A stretch of DNA of 64,000 nt from Ahaetulla prasina. Lineage: Eukaryota; Chordata; Lepidosauria; Squamata; Colubridae. This document shows, in pieces, positions 21,746 to 32,468 of the stretch (positions are counted from its first letter, which is position 1; each line of letters starts with the position of its first letter). The stretch lies in NCBI RefSeq assembly GCF_028640845.1, contig NC_080543.1, forward strand, positions 12,058,858 through 12,122,857. Reading direction: 5' to 3'. The translations under genes were made by a program, and so were the position numbers. The notes under the pieces are model-generated. The model was not told the origin of the DNA, did not search any database, and saw only the letters and a list, made by a program, of their open reading frames with translations.

Positions 21746-22049
21746 AAGGCTTAGTAACAGACCAGCACCGGTGTTTCAGCTTGCCAGAAAACAACGTTGT
21801 AGCTGCGTTCTCTGCTTCGTGTATGTCTTTGCTTTTTGTGGCTTTTGGACATTTGCCAGGAAGGGCCTTTGGCAGTTTGCCTAATTGGACTAAGGTTTGT
21901 GAGATAACTGAGGAATTTGTGTTGGGAGGCATTTGTTTTACTTTGAGTTGAACGACGCTGGGAATGAAGTAATTCCCAGCTGTTTGAATAAAGTTTATTT
22001 TTCTACAGACTAAGTTTATTTACCACCTACTTGGGCCTGGGTCACAACA
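21229..22049 (+). mobile_element. Solo LTR, family 1 subfamily C, split by L2
   Basis: Starts TGTTGTGGTC and ends GGGTCACAACA; flanks GGTGT/GGTAT (4 of 5). A frame open from base 2 begins Val-Val-Val-Cys, is acidic, and ends ARRQEQLKQRG at a stop near 21437. An L2 3' end sits inside it. Confidence 0.78.
21484..21744 (+). mobile_element. L2 LINE 3' tail with (AAAT)n
   Basis: GTACACCGCCCTGAGTCC and AGGGCGGTATAAAAG precede about 16 AAAT units. Same tail as the L2 at 54840-55825. Confidence 0.88.
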
Positions 22050-22440
22050 GGTATAAGGTCTCCGGCTTTGAGCAGGGGGTTGGACTAGAAGACCTTAGAG
22101 TTCCCTTCCAACCAGGGGTGAAATCCAGCAGGTTCTGGAGAACCGGTAGCAGAAATTTTGAGCAGTTCAGAGAACCGGCAAATACCATATCTGGCTGGCC
22201 CCAGAGTGGGGTGGGAATGGAGATTTTGCAATATCCTTCCCCCAGGAGTGGGGAGGGAATGGAGATGTTGCAGTATCCTTCCCCTGGAGTGGGGAGGGAA
22301 TGGAGATTTTGCAGTATCCTTCCCCTGCCATGCCCACCAAGCCACGCCCACCAAGCTACGCCACAGAACTGGTAGTAAAAAAAATTGGATTTCACTACTG
22401 CTTCCAACCCTACGATTCTATGTTCTAAAACTCCAGAGCA
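22050..22440 (+). mobile_element. CR1 LINE 3' end, split by MITE A
   Basis: CR1 end GAGCAGGGGGTTGGACTAGA, then after the MITE the terminal TACGATTCTATGTTCT. Confidence 0.88.
22113..22400 (-). mobile_element. MITE A, antisense
   Basis: Starts CAGGGGTGAAATCCAGCAGG, ends GGATTTCACTACTG, perfect TSD CTTCCAAC at 22105-22112 and 22401-22408. Confidence 0.93.
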
Positions 22441-22691
22441 TGGATGTTCAGAATTATTTAAAATTATAGACCATATAAACATAGAAATGATGGTATGCTG
22501 AACACACAGAAATGTGTTTCGATCACAAGAAGTTTGGTCTAAGCCTGACTTTTTTTTTCCAGCCAGCAGATGTGTTTGGCTGGCTAATTTTAGCAATGAT
22601 CTCAAATGATCCTGTATTGGGCAGAAAGGATCTAAATAAAGGTTTGTTCCTACATGCCAAATGATCTGAAGGGTACATTCAAGCAATGCTT

Positions 22692-22805
22692 GAAGAAGAA
22701 GAAGAAGAAGAAGAAGAAGAAGAAGAAGAAGAAGAAGAAGAAGAAGAAGAAGAAGAAGAAGAAGAAGAAGAAGAAGAAGAAGAAGAAGAAGAAGAAGAAG
22801 AAGAA
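22692..22805. repeat. (GAA)38 microsatellite
   Basis: A nearly pure GAA/AAG tract of 114 bp. On the transcribed strand of GRM5 the pre-mRNA would carry UUC repeats. Confidence 0.96.
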
Positions 22806-22875
22806 TAGTAATAGTAATAATAGTTAAATAGGACAGGTCATATAGGTAGCAATAGAGTCATTCAGACTTCTAGAA

Positions 22876-23010
22876 CAGGAGTCTCCAACCTTGGCCACTT
22901 TAAGACTTGTGGACTTCAACTCCCAGAATCCCTCAGCCAGCAAAGCTGGCTGAGGGATTCTGGGAGTTGAAGTCCACAAGTCTTAAAGTGGCCAAGGTTG
23001 GAGACCCCTG
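22876..23010. mobile_element. MITE E (palindromic hAT element)
   Basis: Long inverted repeat, CAGGAGTCTCCAACCTTGG to GGAGACCCCTG, perfect TSD TTCTAGAA at 22868-22875 and 23011-23018. Confidence 0.95.
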
Positions 23011-23225
23011 TTCTAGAACAATGCAATAGAATATTTTGATCCCAAAGAATTCCAAATCACTTTTAATGTATTTAAAATTCCCTTTACACTTTAAACGTAA
23101 CACAGGTAAGTCCTCAACATACGGCCACAAATGAACCCAAAATGTATGTTGCTAAGTGAGACATCACAAGATCGAAATTCAGACACTCGGCAACTGACTC
23201 ATTGTTATGACGATTGCAATATCCC

Positions 23226-23945
23226 AAGGTCAAGTGATCAATTTTATTTTTTTTATTTTTTTTATTGGTTTTCCATTAAACTCATTTCTTAGTGCTCAAT
23301 AAGCATCGTGTTGTCAAATTTACATTCTTAATCTCCACCCAGCGGTGAAATCCACTTACCTTCGCTACCAGTTCGGATGCACTCCCACGCGGGAGTGTGC
23401 ACACACTACGCGTCCGAGCGCCTCTTCTGTGCATACACCGAACCTTCTGCGCATGTGCAGGTGGTTAAAAAGTGGGAGGTAATGACATCCCAGCAGGTAG
23501 GTGGAGCCTCCCATCACTTGGCGCTACTGGTTCGGCTGTCTCCACCCCTCCCATCACTTGGCGCTACTGGTTCACCGCTGTCTCCACCCCTTTTTTTTCA
23601 ACCCTTGGTAAAATAAATTCCATGTTTGATAATATTCTACATCTTCTTTCTGTTTAATTTCCAATGTCAGTCTATCCATTTCTGCACAATCTGGTATCGT
23701 CCTGACTATCTCTTCATCTCGCGGTACATCTTCATTTTTCCAGTATTGTGCGAATACAATCCTTGCTGCTGTTAAAACATGTCATATTAAATACATACTT
23801 TTCTTATAATTTTTTCTGATATTATACCTAATAAAAACAGTTCAGGTTTAAAACCTACATTATTTCCCTATCATCTTTTCTAGCGACCTGTATATCTTTG
23901 CCCAAATTTATTTTTGCTTTGACACAAAAATTATATAATCAACTT
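23226..23945 (-). mobile_element. L1 LINE fragment, antisense, split by MITE F
   Basis: A T-rich start (minus-strand poly-A) and GTTTAATTTCCAATG / CAGTATTGTGCGAATACAAT sequence fit L1-type material. The junctions GATCAATTTT and AATCAACTTTT suggest a short TSD. Clade call rests on tail structure and is tentative. Confidence 0.5.
23340..23580 (+). mobile_element. MITE F (CAGYGGTGAAATCCACTTACC family)
   Basis: Starts CAGCGGTGAAATCCACTTAC and ends GGTTCACCGCTG, with perfect TSD TCTCCACC at 23332-23339 and 23581-23588. Its end plus the TSD sequence is also duplicated internally (see findings). Confidence 0.88.
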
Positions 23946-24373
23946 TTGGGACCTTCTGACAAGCAAAGTCTACGGGGAAGGCAGATTCCCTTAACAACCG
24001 TGTTACTAACTTAACAGCTACAGTGATTCACTTAACAAACGTGGCAAGAAAGATCATAAAACGGGGCAAAACTCACTCAACAAAATCTCTCGCTTAGCAA
24101 CACGCATATATCAAAGGACTTTTAGTGAATATGAATTATCAAATAAATTACATGAAAATCGCAAGGAATTTAGCCATCCTCTTTGCAAATCAACCTGACA
24201 TATTTGTATCTAACTGAATTAAGAATGATCAGTTTATCCCAATAATGGGTTGGGCCAGGGGTGAAATGCTACCAGTTCACACTGGTTCGGGCTAACCGGT
24301 TCGGTTCTGTGAGCGATTGTAACGGTATGTGTGAAAGACCTTCGGAGGCCAGGTGAAGAGATGCTGCCTAGGG

Positions 24374-24461
24374 CAGGGGTCTCCAACCTTGGTCCCTTTA
24401 AGACCAGAGTCTGGGAGTTGAAGTCCACAAGTCTTAAAGGGACCAAGGTTGGAGACACCTG
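24374..24461. mobile_element. MITE E, internally deleted
   Basis: Palindrome CAGGGGTCTCCAACCTTGG to GGAGACACCTG with a shortened middle. TSD GCCTAGGG/GTCTAGGG (7 of 8). Confidence 0.9.
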
Positions 24462-24469
24462 GTCTAGGG

Positions 24470-25100
24470 AATAGTCAGATAAGAGACAGCATAGTCCACA
24501 GCTGGATAGCAGGTGGGGCAAGAAATTCAAAAGAGACCCTCCCTAGTTTCTTGGGCTGTGTAAGAGAGGACGGGAGAATTGTACTTTTAAAGTTGCAAGA
24601 TTCTTCCAATGTAGGTTTACAATAAAGCAGAATTAGCTTATCTGGTTGTGTTTCCTATATGGTTTTATCTAAGGAGGCTGACACCCATAATGGAAATTCA
24701 GACTCCTGAGACACATTTTTATCCTTGTTATCTCTCCAGCTCCTTCATCTCCTTTAATCATAGTTACAGCCAGTTTCGTCTTCTTGATGTTGGTGACATG
24801 CCCACGGCTTCAAGAGCAGAGTAAACATGCTTTTTTTGTCGCAGCAAAATGCCATTTTCTCACCCAGTGAAAGAAGCCTGGGAGTATAAATCCATCTTTT
24901 CCACAGTTAAATGTTTCCTATTAAGAAAATTGAACAGGGAGAAAGTGGACCAGAAGGGGCTCTATAATACAGCCATATCTAAATACGTTTGTGTAGTTTC
25001 TTCTTTCACAGGTAGGTGTATATACACAGAAACAAAGAAGTCCTACATTAAAAACTAAGCTAACATTTCCAAAAATGGTGTCAAGAAAATTTGTTGTTTG
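24470..25100. other. Unassigned intronic sequence
   Basis: No repeat family, exon or notable structure recognised. Confidence 0.5.
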
Positions 25101-25107
25101 TGCCATG

Positions 25108-25301
25108 CAAAGGTGGGTTTCACATATTCTTATCACCGGTTCACCGCACGTGTGCACTTCGCACACGCCTTCCACACATGCGCCCGGCCTTGAAAACTTG
25201 GCTAAAAAGGACAGTATTACATTGGGGCGGGTGGGTCACCACAACCGGTCACTGCTACCGGTTCACCCAAACTGGTCCGAATGGGCTGAATACCATCACT
25301 G
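25108..25301 (+). mobile_element. MITE F
   Basis: CAAAGGTGGGTTTCACATAT start, GAATACCATCACTG end, TSD GTGCCATG/GTGTCATG (7 of 8). Confidence 0.85.
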
Positions 25302-25328
25302 GTGTCATGCGTACATTTAGAATCAAAG

Positions 25329-25903
25329 TGTCGTGTCCCACTCCTCCGCTGACGGCCGGGTCAGGGAAATCCGAATCAGGCTTGTCTCTGCAGCTCTGCC
25401 CAAAGTCCTAGCAAAGTCCTCAGAGCAGGCAGGAGACCAGAAAGTGACTTCAGCAAGATAAGTTCGACTTTGCCTGACTCAGAGACTGCCAGAAAGCAGA
25501 TCCTTTATATAGGCCATGGGGTGTGGCTCCATGACTCAGCACTCATTAAGGCCTGCCCTTCCCTTCCTTCTGTTGCCTCCGCCTATCCAATCTTCTGATG
25601 CGAGGGTCACTCCAATCAGCTGTTGTTGGAAGTAAACTTTCCTCAGGCTCACATGCTGTGGAGGAGGGGGAGGGGTCTAGCTGCTCCGTTTGCCTGGGCA
25701 TGGAGCCAGGGCTGGGGCCAGGAGATGCTCCCTCCTCTGCAGCCTGCTTGGGCATGGAGCCAGGGCTGGGACCGGGAGGTGCCCCCTCCTCTTCAGCTTG
25801 TCTGGGCATGGAGCCTGGACTGGGGCCGGGAGGCATACATTCCTCCGTGTTCGGGAGCAGATAAGAAGGCCCCAGCTGCTGTGAGAGCGGACAAGACACA
25901 ACA
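25329..25903 (-). mobile_element. Solo LTR, family 1 subfamily A, antisense, with in-frame internal repeats
   Basis: Minus strand starts TGTTGTGTC and ends GGGACACGACA. The TSD CAAAG is perfect at 25324-25328 and 25904-25908. The frame is open from base 2 (Val-Val-Ser-Cys) to near 25549. It includes three tandem copies of a unit containing PGPSPGSMPRQ and ends DPRIRRLDRRRQQKEG. A TATATAAAGG box follows the stop on the minus strand (plus complement at about 25503). Confidence 0.92.
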
Positions 25904-25954
25904 CAAAGAATCAGAGGGCTAGACAGACCATGGAGGTCTTCTTGTCCAACCTGC

Positions 25955-26548
25955 TGTGGGAAGTCTCCCCTCCTAGAAGAATGAAATATTTTAGGGAATA
26001 TTAAAAAGGCAGAATAGAATATTTTCCCTAAAGGAGAAACGGGGAAAACAATCTTATGGAAGGCAGAAACCAGCCCCAGTTTCCCTGCCCCAAGCAGAAA
26101 GTGAGGAGGCCAGCTTTTCGAAATGCAGATTTGGTAATCCATTCAGAAAGACTGGGTCAAGACAAAAACTTCAGATAAGCAACAAACGAAAGGTTGACAA
26201 AATTAGCTCAGACGAACACCTAAGATTTGCATTTCCTCTGTTGCCTGCAGAGCCAGTCATGACCCCTCCACAACCCCTTCATGACCTCATGGGAATCGTG
26301 ACAACAGCCAATAGAATATTAAAGGACATGTTCTTGCACAGGAACAGGAAGCTCAAATACAAAGCCCAGAGAAGGTATAAAAATCCACTCACTCTCAACT
26401 CCATTTTGTCAGCTGCTCAGAATCACATGTGGTTTGGCAGTTCATCAATAAAGAGAACCTTTCTTTCCAATCAGCCTCCAGCCTCCATGTTGTTCCCAGT
26501 GCCTTTTTCCCGGATTGGAACTGAACCAAATGGATTTTCCTTCTAACA
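25955..26548 (+). mobile_element. Solo LTR, family 2 (ERV-like)
   Basis: TGTGGGAAGTCTCC start, CCTTCTAACA end, GAATGAAATATTTTAGGGAA and a GGTATAAAAATCC box. Flanks are only partly similar, so the TSD has decayed or the event was not simple. Confidence 0.75.
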
Positions 26549-26690
26549 CCTCTGTCCAATGCAGGAGACCTTATTGCATCTGAGACAAATGGCTGTCCAA
26601 TTTTTTCTTGAAGACGTCCAGTGATGAACCACAATTCTAGGAGGCAAGATGTTCCGTTGATTAATTGTTCTTACTGTCAGGACATTTTTT

Positions 26691-26905
26691 TCCATAGATC
26701 CAGACTGAATTATTTTCAGACAGTTAGAACAATTGATCATTGGAACGGCTTGCCTCCAGAAGTGGTAGGTTCTCCAACACTGGAGGTTTTTAAGAAGAGA
26801 TTGGACAACTATTTGTCTTAAGAAGAGATTGGGCAACTATTTGTCTGAATAGGATTTCCTGCTTGAGCAACAGGTTGGACTAGAAGGCTCCCTTCCAAAT
26901 TCTGC
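26691..26905 (+). mobile_element. CR1 LINE 3' end, sense, nested in the antisense CR1
   Basis: ACAGTTAGAACAATTGATCA through GGTTGGACTAGAAGG. A 30-bp segment (AAGAAGAGATTGG...) is tandemly repeated near 26790-26850. Confidence 0.85.
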
Positions 26906-26995
26906 TATTCTGAGTCTCTCCTTAATGAGCTTCCACTCATTTTTCCTGTCCTGCCCTCGGGCTTTGGAGAATAAGTCGACTCCTTCCCTGTGACT

Positions 26996-27480
26996 AGCAG
27001 AGACATCGCCCTGACAACAAAAGTGTGTATAGTCAAGGCGATGGTTTTCCCAGTTGCAATGTATGGCTGTGAAAGTTGGACCATAAGAAAGGCTGAGCGC
27101 CAAAGAATTGAGGCCTTTGAACTCTGGTGCTGGAGAAGATTCCTGCGAGTCCCTTGGACTGCAAGGCCATCAAACCGGTCAGTCCTGAAGGAGATCAACC
27201 CTGACTGTTCTTTAGAAGGCCAGATCCTGAAGAGGAAACTCAAATACTTTGGTCACCTAATGAGAAAGAAGGACTCCCTGGAGAAGAGCCTAATGCTGGG
27301 AAAGATTGAGGGCAAAAGAAGAAGGGGACGACAGAGAACAAGGTGGCTGGGTGGAGTCACTGAAGCAGTCGGTGTGAACTTAAATGGTCTTCAGGGGATG
27401 GTAGAGGACAGGAAGGCCTGGAGGAAAATTGTCCATGGGGTCATGATGGGTCGGACATGACTTCACAACTAACAACAACA
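26996..27480 (+). mobile_element. Bov-B LINE 3' end
   Basis: A 156-codon frame (26990-27460) gives the Bov-B C-terminus: MYGCESWTIRKAE, FELWCWRRFLRVPW, YFGHLMRKKDSLEK, LGKIEGKRRRGRQRTRWLGG. A CAACAA tail follows. TSD TTCCCTGTGACT lies on both sides. Strongly 5'-truncated. Confidence 0.95.
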
Positions 27481-27530
27481 ACAACCATTCCCTGTGACTG
27501 CCCCTTAAGTACCAGAAGACATCTATCATG

Positions 27531-28144
27531 TCTTTGCCAGCAAGTTCCAATCAACACTGACTTGAAAGACTCCAAAGAAAAGTATTCTTCTGTTGGAAGA
27601 CATCTGTCAATATTCAAGCAAAAAAAAAAATGATTGTAAGGCCAGCTTGTAAAAACTATTATGTCAAGCAACTCTACATAATATTTCATGCAACATGATG
27701 GTGCAAATCCAGAGATTTCACGCACTGCCCAGAAGCTTTGTACGCAGCTCCCAGAAACCTGCAAACTGTTTTCCAAATTGAATTAGGCCCTGAAGGAGAA
27801 AATTGGGAAATAACACTGCTGGCAAATAATTATATTCAATTTTAATTAAATGGAAATGACATTAAATGTAGGTTTTGCTCTGGTTTTGCCTACTCCTGGT
27901 AGGAATGAAGTCCTGCAGACATTAAAGAGAGATGAAATGTCTCCCAAGGCTCAAAAAACTCATGTAGCCATTATTCATTTATTGTGTATAATCCTCCTGG
28001 ATTATATATGGTTTGTACTACTCTCTGTTGTCATATTTGGCTCATGTTTCGACTGGAGGAAATTCAAAGGTCAAAATAGGCATATTATACCATCACTCAT
28101 TTTACAAAGAGTGGATCTCCTAAATATTGCAAGCTCCCATTCCC
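27531..28144. other. Unassigned intronic sequence
   Basis: Its open frame runs into the following CR1 but carries no domain of its own. Confidence 0.5.
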
Positions 28145-28804
28145 CATCTTGGAGTCTTGGAGTCCTAGTGGACAACCATTTAGATATGAGCCAGCAGTGT
28201 GCAGCAGCTGCTAAAAAAGCCAACACAGTTCTGGGCTGCATAAACAGAGGGATAGACTCAAGATCACGTGAAGTGTTCATACCACTTTATAATGCCTTGG
28301 TAAGGCCACACTTGGAATATTGCATTCAGTTTTGGTCGCCACGATGTAAAAAAGATGCGGAGACTCTAGAAAAAGTGCAGAGAAGAGCAACAAAGATGAT
28401 TAGGGGACTGGAGGCTAAAACAGATGAAGAACGGTTGCAGGAACCAGGTATGTCTAGTTTAATGAAAAGAAGGACTAGGGGTGACATGATAGCAGTCTTC
28501 CAATATCTCAGGGGTTGCCACAAAGAAGAGGGAGTCAAGCTATTCTCCAAAGCACCTGAGGGCAGGACAAGAAGCAATGGGTGGAAACTAATCAAGGAGA
28601 GAAGCAACTTAGAACTAAGGAGAAATTTCCTGACAGTTAGAACAATTAATCAGTGGAACAACTTGCCTCCAGAAGTTGTGACTGCTCCAACAGTGGAAAA
28701 ATTTAAGAAAATGTTGGATAACCATCTGTCTGAGATGGTGTAGGGTTTCCTGCCTGGGCAGGGGGTTGGACTAGAAGACCTCCAAGGTCCCTTCCAACTC
28801 TGTT

Positions 28805-28840
<36 letters not shown>
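28145..28840 (+). mobile_element. CR1 LINE 3' end with (GTT)n tail
   Basis: The coding remnant is open to 28743 ([20 protein letters not shown] through DNHLSEMV), followed by the typical CR1 end and GTT repeats at 28803-28840. Confidence 0.94.
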
Positions 28841-29199
28841 ATCTTGGTGTTTCACTCCGTGTTTCCATTTTGCACCTGTGGTTTGCCATTAAAAATAAAA
28901 AAGCATCAAGAATAATATTTTATGGCAGAACTAACGGCAAAGAAATTGCTCGTTAAGTAGAAACATAAATAATGCATAAAGAAAAGTGGGGAGAGGATGT
29001 GCTCATGCTGGGATGTGGGTTTTGTTTTGCTTTTACCCAAATAACCGAAGTCACATGGAAGCTTGTAGCTAATAAAATAGGAATTTGATTAAAAGTGATG
29101 ATGACCCAGTTGTCCCTCCATTTAGAATGAAATAACAGTTCTCTAACAAAAGCCACATTTCACTTGGGATCTTTTTTAAAACAAACAAACAAACATATG
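28841..29199. other. Unassigned intronic sequence
   Basis: No recognised family; an AAAC run near 29178. Confidence 0.5.
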
Positions 29200-29965
29200 A
29201 TATCCAGTAGGATGGCTATAGATTTATGTTTGCAGCAGCTGCCAAAACAGCCAGTGAAATCTTTGGCTGCAGCAACACCAGCATAATTTTAAGATTATAG
29301 GAAGTGTTAGTTCTGCTCTGTGTTATATTGGTTAGACAGCACCTGCTGCAGTTTCATTGCCAAGATGGAAGAAGGATGCTGAAGATCTGGAAATTGCAGA
29401 GGAAAGGCCAGGAAAAATGGCGAAGGGTTTGGAGGTTAATTCCTGTGAAGAACACTTAAAAGTATGGGATATATTTACCAGAAAGAAGTGAAGGTGAAGG
29501 AGAGACATTTTAATAATTTTCTGAAATCTGAACGGCTGTCACAGGGAAGCGGGTGTGAATTTATTCTCCAGAGTGCACAACAATAAGACAAAAAAAGAAG
29601 GAAGGAGGAAGCAGGAAGGAGGAAGAAAGGAAGGAAGAAAGGAAGGAAGGAAGGAGAAAGAAAGAAAGAAGAAAGAGAGAGAAAGAAAGAAAGAAAAATG
29701 AGTGAAAGAATAGAATAGAAAATAGAATAGAATAGAATAGAATAGAATTAGAATAGAATAGAATAGAATAGAATAGAATAGAATTTTTTATTGGCCAAGT
29801 GTGATTGGACACACAAGGAATTTGTCTTGGTGCATATGCTCTCAGTGCACATAAAAGAAAAGATACATACAGAAATAGATTTAAAATAAGGAGTTCCTAT
29901 TTAAACCTACCTCCTGGAGTTGTGGGTGTCCATCAAACAAAGTTTGGACAGCTGTTGGAAAGGTG
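29200..29965 (+). mobile_element. Old, highly diverged CR1-like LINE, split by a Snake1 3' end
   Basis: Recognisable at GCAGCAGCTGCCAAAACAGC and AGAGGAAAGGCCAGGAAAAA, and again after the insertion (GTTGTGGGTGTCCATC, about 29920). Many substitutions and indels. Confidence 0.6.
29583..29880 (-). mobile_element. Snake1-type LINE 3' end with (AATAG)n and GA-rich tract, antisense
   Basis: The minus strand reads CACTTGGCCAATAAAAAATT followed by the TTCTA pentamer run (plus-strand AATAG, 29705-29783), then GGAAGGAAGAAAG simple sequence. It is the same 3' end as the sense copy at 44380-45090. Confidence 0.85.
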
Positions 29966-30054
29966 TGGGAATTCTTGATTTGGTCAAGAGCTTGGACTAA
30001 AAAATATCAACAAGATTCCTTCTAAACCTAGGATTATAGGACTGGGATTTGTAA

Positions 30055-30430
30055 GAGACTCATTAATTGTTCTCACTGTCGGGAAATCTTTCCTTAGTTC
30101 TAAATTGCTTCTCTCCTTGATTAGTTTCCATCCATTGTTTCTTGTCCTGCCTTCAGGTCCTTTGGAGTAGGGGTCTCCAACCTTGGCAACTTTAAGACTC
30201 GTGGACTTCAACTCCCAGAATTCCTCAACCAGCTTTGCTGGCAGAGGAATTCTGGGAGTTGAAGTCCACGAGTCTTAAAGTTGCCAAGGTTGGAGACCCC
30301 TGCTTTGGAGAATAGGTTGACCCCCTCTTCTTTGTGGCAACCCCTCAAATACTGGAATACTGCTATCATGTCCCCACCTAGTCCTTCTTTTCTCTAGACT
30401 AGCCACTAGTCTGCATAGTCACTAAATTCC
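30055..30430 (-). mobile_element. CR1 LINE fragment, antisense, hosting MITE E
   Basis: TTAATTGTTCTCACTGTCGG and TTCTTTGTGGCAACCCCTC are CR1 blocks on either side of the MITE. Confidence 0.88.
30168..30302. mobile_element. MITE E
   Basis: TAGGGGTCTCCAACCTTGG to GGAGACCCCTG, perfect TSD CTTTGGAG at 30160-30167 and 30303-30310. Confidence 0.95.
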
Positions 30431-30904
30431 ACTGCTTAGTTCAATTCTTCCTTTTGTTCAATGCAGGCTGTTTTTTTTTCCTCCCATCAAAACAAAAAAG
30501 AGCAAAATCAGTATTGAGTCCCTTGCTTAAGAGGACCCTTCTCCCATCCTCAATTCCCTCCTGGATCTTGACTGTTTCTGCCAGGATGTTACAGGGCCTT
30601 CTCTAGCTCCTCTGAGCAGAGTGAGATTTCAAGGTTTTTGGTATTTCATCCACGTTATCAGTTGCCTTCAGCTTTAACCTCCAGAGGCACAACAGCTACA
30701 CAACAAACGATCCGTCAGTCAGATGGAGAGAGAAATGTGTTTGATGTTCGTCACTTTGTCACTTTAATCCGGTCATAGGGAAACTGATCTGATTTTAGAA
30801 ATGATAGTTGCCCTGATTTTTAAACTCACCTTCTTTCCAAACACAAAAGTAATATAACAAGGGTCAATCAGAGAAGGCTTGGGTTCAAATCCCCAATCGT
30901 GCTC
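30431..30904. other. Unassigned intronic sequence
   Basis: No recognised family or exon. Confidence 0.5.
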
Positions 30905-31254
30905 TGTAGGAAGTTAGCACCTACCCATCTCCTAGGAAAATGAGATATTTTCAGAAATATTAAAAAGGGCAGAATATTTCCCCTAAAAGGGAGGCAGAAA
31001 CTCAGCACCCCCCTCCAACTTTGTCAATGGGCCATTATGGGCCAGTCCGTTCTACATAACAAAGATCTACCTCCTTCAGGTAGAGCCATAGTAGGAATTG
31101 CCCAAAGCCCCTTTGATTACATGAACACCCAGCAAGAGTCAACCAAGCCTGGGACATTGACAACCTACAAAGTTACCCCTGCATGGCCCCAAGGGAGTCT
31201 GACAACCAATCAGAATAGAAGCTCAAATTCAAAGCCCAACAGAGGGTATAAATT

Positions 31255-31288
<34 letters not shown>

Positions 31289-31421
31289 GTGCCTCTTTTG
31301 ACCAGGAGCTCAAAACCGTGTGGTCCTGTCCACCATTAAACTATCTTTTCAAGCAGTCTCCATGTTTCCAGGGTCTTTCTCCCCACTTGAAACTGAACCC
31401 AGATGGACATTTCTTCCAACA
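30905..31421 (+). mobile_element. Solo LTR, family 2 (ERV-like)
   Basis: TGTAGGAAGTTAGCACC start, TTTCTTCCAACA end, perfect 4-bp TSD GCTC at 30901-30904 and 31422-31425. A CT/CA run is at about 31255-31288. Confidence 0.9.
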
Positions 31422-31748
31422 GCTCATAAAATTCATTCTCCTATAGCCTCACCTAACTTACAGGGTTGTTGGGAAGACGGTCATTTACAACTCTTGGAAT
31501 AGTTTAAAGGATTTGATGCGATAGATAAGTGTGAACTCCTGTGTTTATTTTCTTGTACAATTAATGCACTTTGGCAATCAATTTCCTTGCTTCTCCCTAT
31601 GACTCTTGGCTCCGTTCTATTGTGTTCCCAGTAGTTATCTATGGTTGTGAACAGTTGGACCTTAAAAAAAAGCAAGCCAGGAAGAAAATAAACTCATTTG
31701 AGCTGTGGTGCTGGAGAAGGCTCCTGCATATGTCTTGGATAGCAAAGG

Positions 31749-32349
31749 TGTTGTGACTCATCCTCCCTCCTCTCTTCAGCCGGGCCCCTCCCGTCTCCAA
31801 CCGGGCCTTTTATCAGACTCCGAGTCTGATAATGAAGATGAAAGGCCTGTTATGACTCCAACCCCCGGCCCTGGCCCCATGCCCGGAGAGGATTCACTCA
31901 CTCATACAGCATGTGTTCCTTTGGCTCAGCCTTCAGAGCAGGAAGCCAACCAGGTGGTGGAATTACCCAGGCCTACTCCCTCTGACCCCTCCCTTTCCCA
32001 GACGCTAACAGCAGATCCAGCTGAAGACAATACAGAGTAGGTGGACCCTCACTTCCGGAGATCTGAGAGGCGATGCCAACAGAAGGAAGGGTGGGGCAGG
32101 CCTGGATAAATGCTGAGTCATGGAGCCACACCCCACAGCCTATATAAAGGACCTGCTTTTGGCAATTCCTTAAGTCAAGCAAAGTCTTATCTAGTTTGCT
32201 GATATCGGATTCTATCGCTGAAGTCACAACTTGGACTCCTGCCTACCCTGATAAACCTCGAAGGAACTTGGCAAGCTGCAGAGGCTTCGTTGCCAAGTTT
32301 GTCACAGACTTCCTTGACTCGTTCGTCAGAGTGGGAGTGGGACACGACA
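31749..32349 (+). mobile_element. Solo LTR, family 1 subfamily A
   Basis: TGTTGTGACTC start, GGGACACGACA end, flanks AAAGG/AAAGA. The frame from base 2 (Val-Val-Thr-His) is acidic and Pro-rich. It has one in-frame stop at 32038-32040, after which the usual VDPHFRRSERRCQQKEG motif continues in the same frame. TATATAAAGG follows at about 32141. Confidence 0.86.
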
Positions 32350-32468
32350 AAAGATGATCAACATGCAAGTCCTGGAGCCAGGCATGTCACGGGAAGGCAA
32401 AATCACGCAACTGTGTCTCGCTTATTTTGGCCATGTCATGCGGAGGAATTCACTGAAGAAAGCAATTA

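Larger units (their letters stand above)
23104..24125. mobile_element. MITE G copy, split by an L1
   Basis: Left part to about 23230 (GGTAAGTCCTCAACATACGG), right part from about 23940 (CTTCTGACAAGCAAAGTC, GTTACTAACTTAACAGC, ending near 24125). Confidence 0.75.
25909..27530 (-). mobile_element. CR1 LINE, antisense, hosting an LTR, a second CR1 and a Bov-B
   Basis: Pieces at 25909-25954, 26549-26690, 26906-26995 and about 27481-27530 follow one another in CR1 (for example TTTTCCTGTCCTGCCCTCGG, and CCTTAAGTACCAG..ATCATGTC). Confidence 0.82.
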
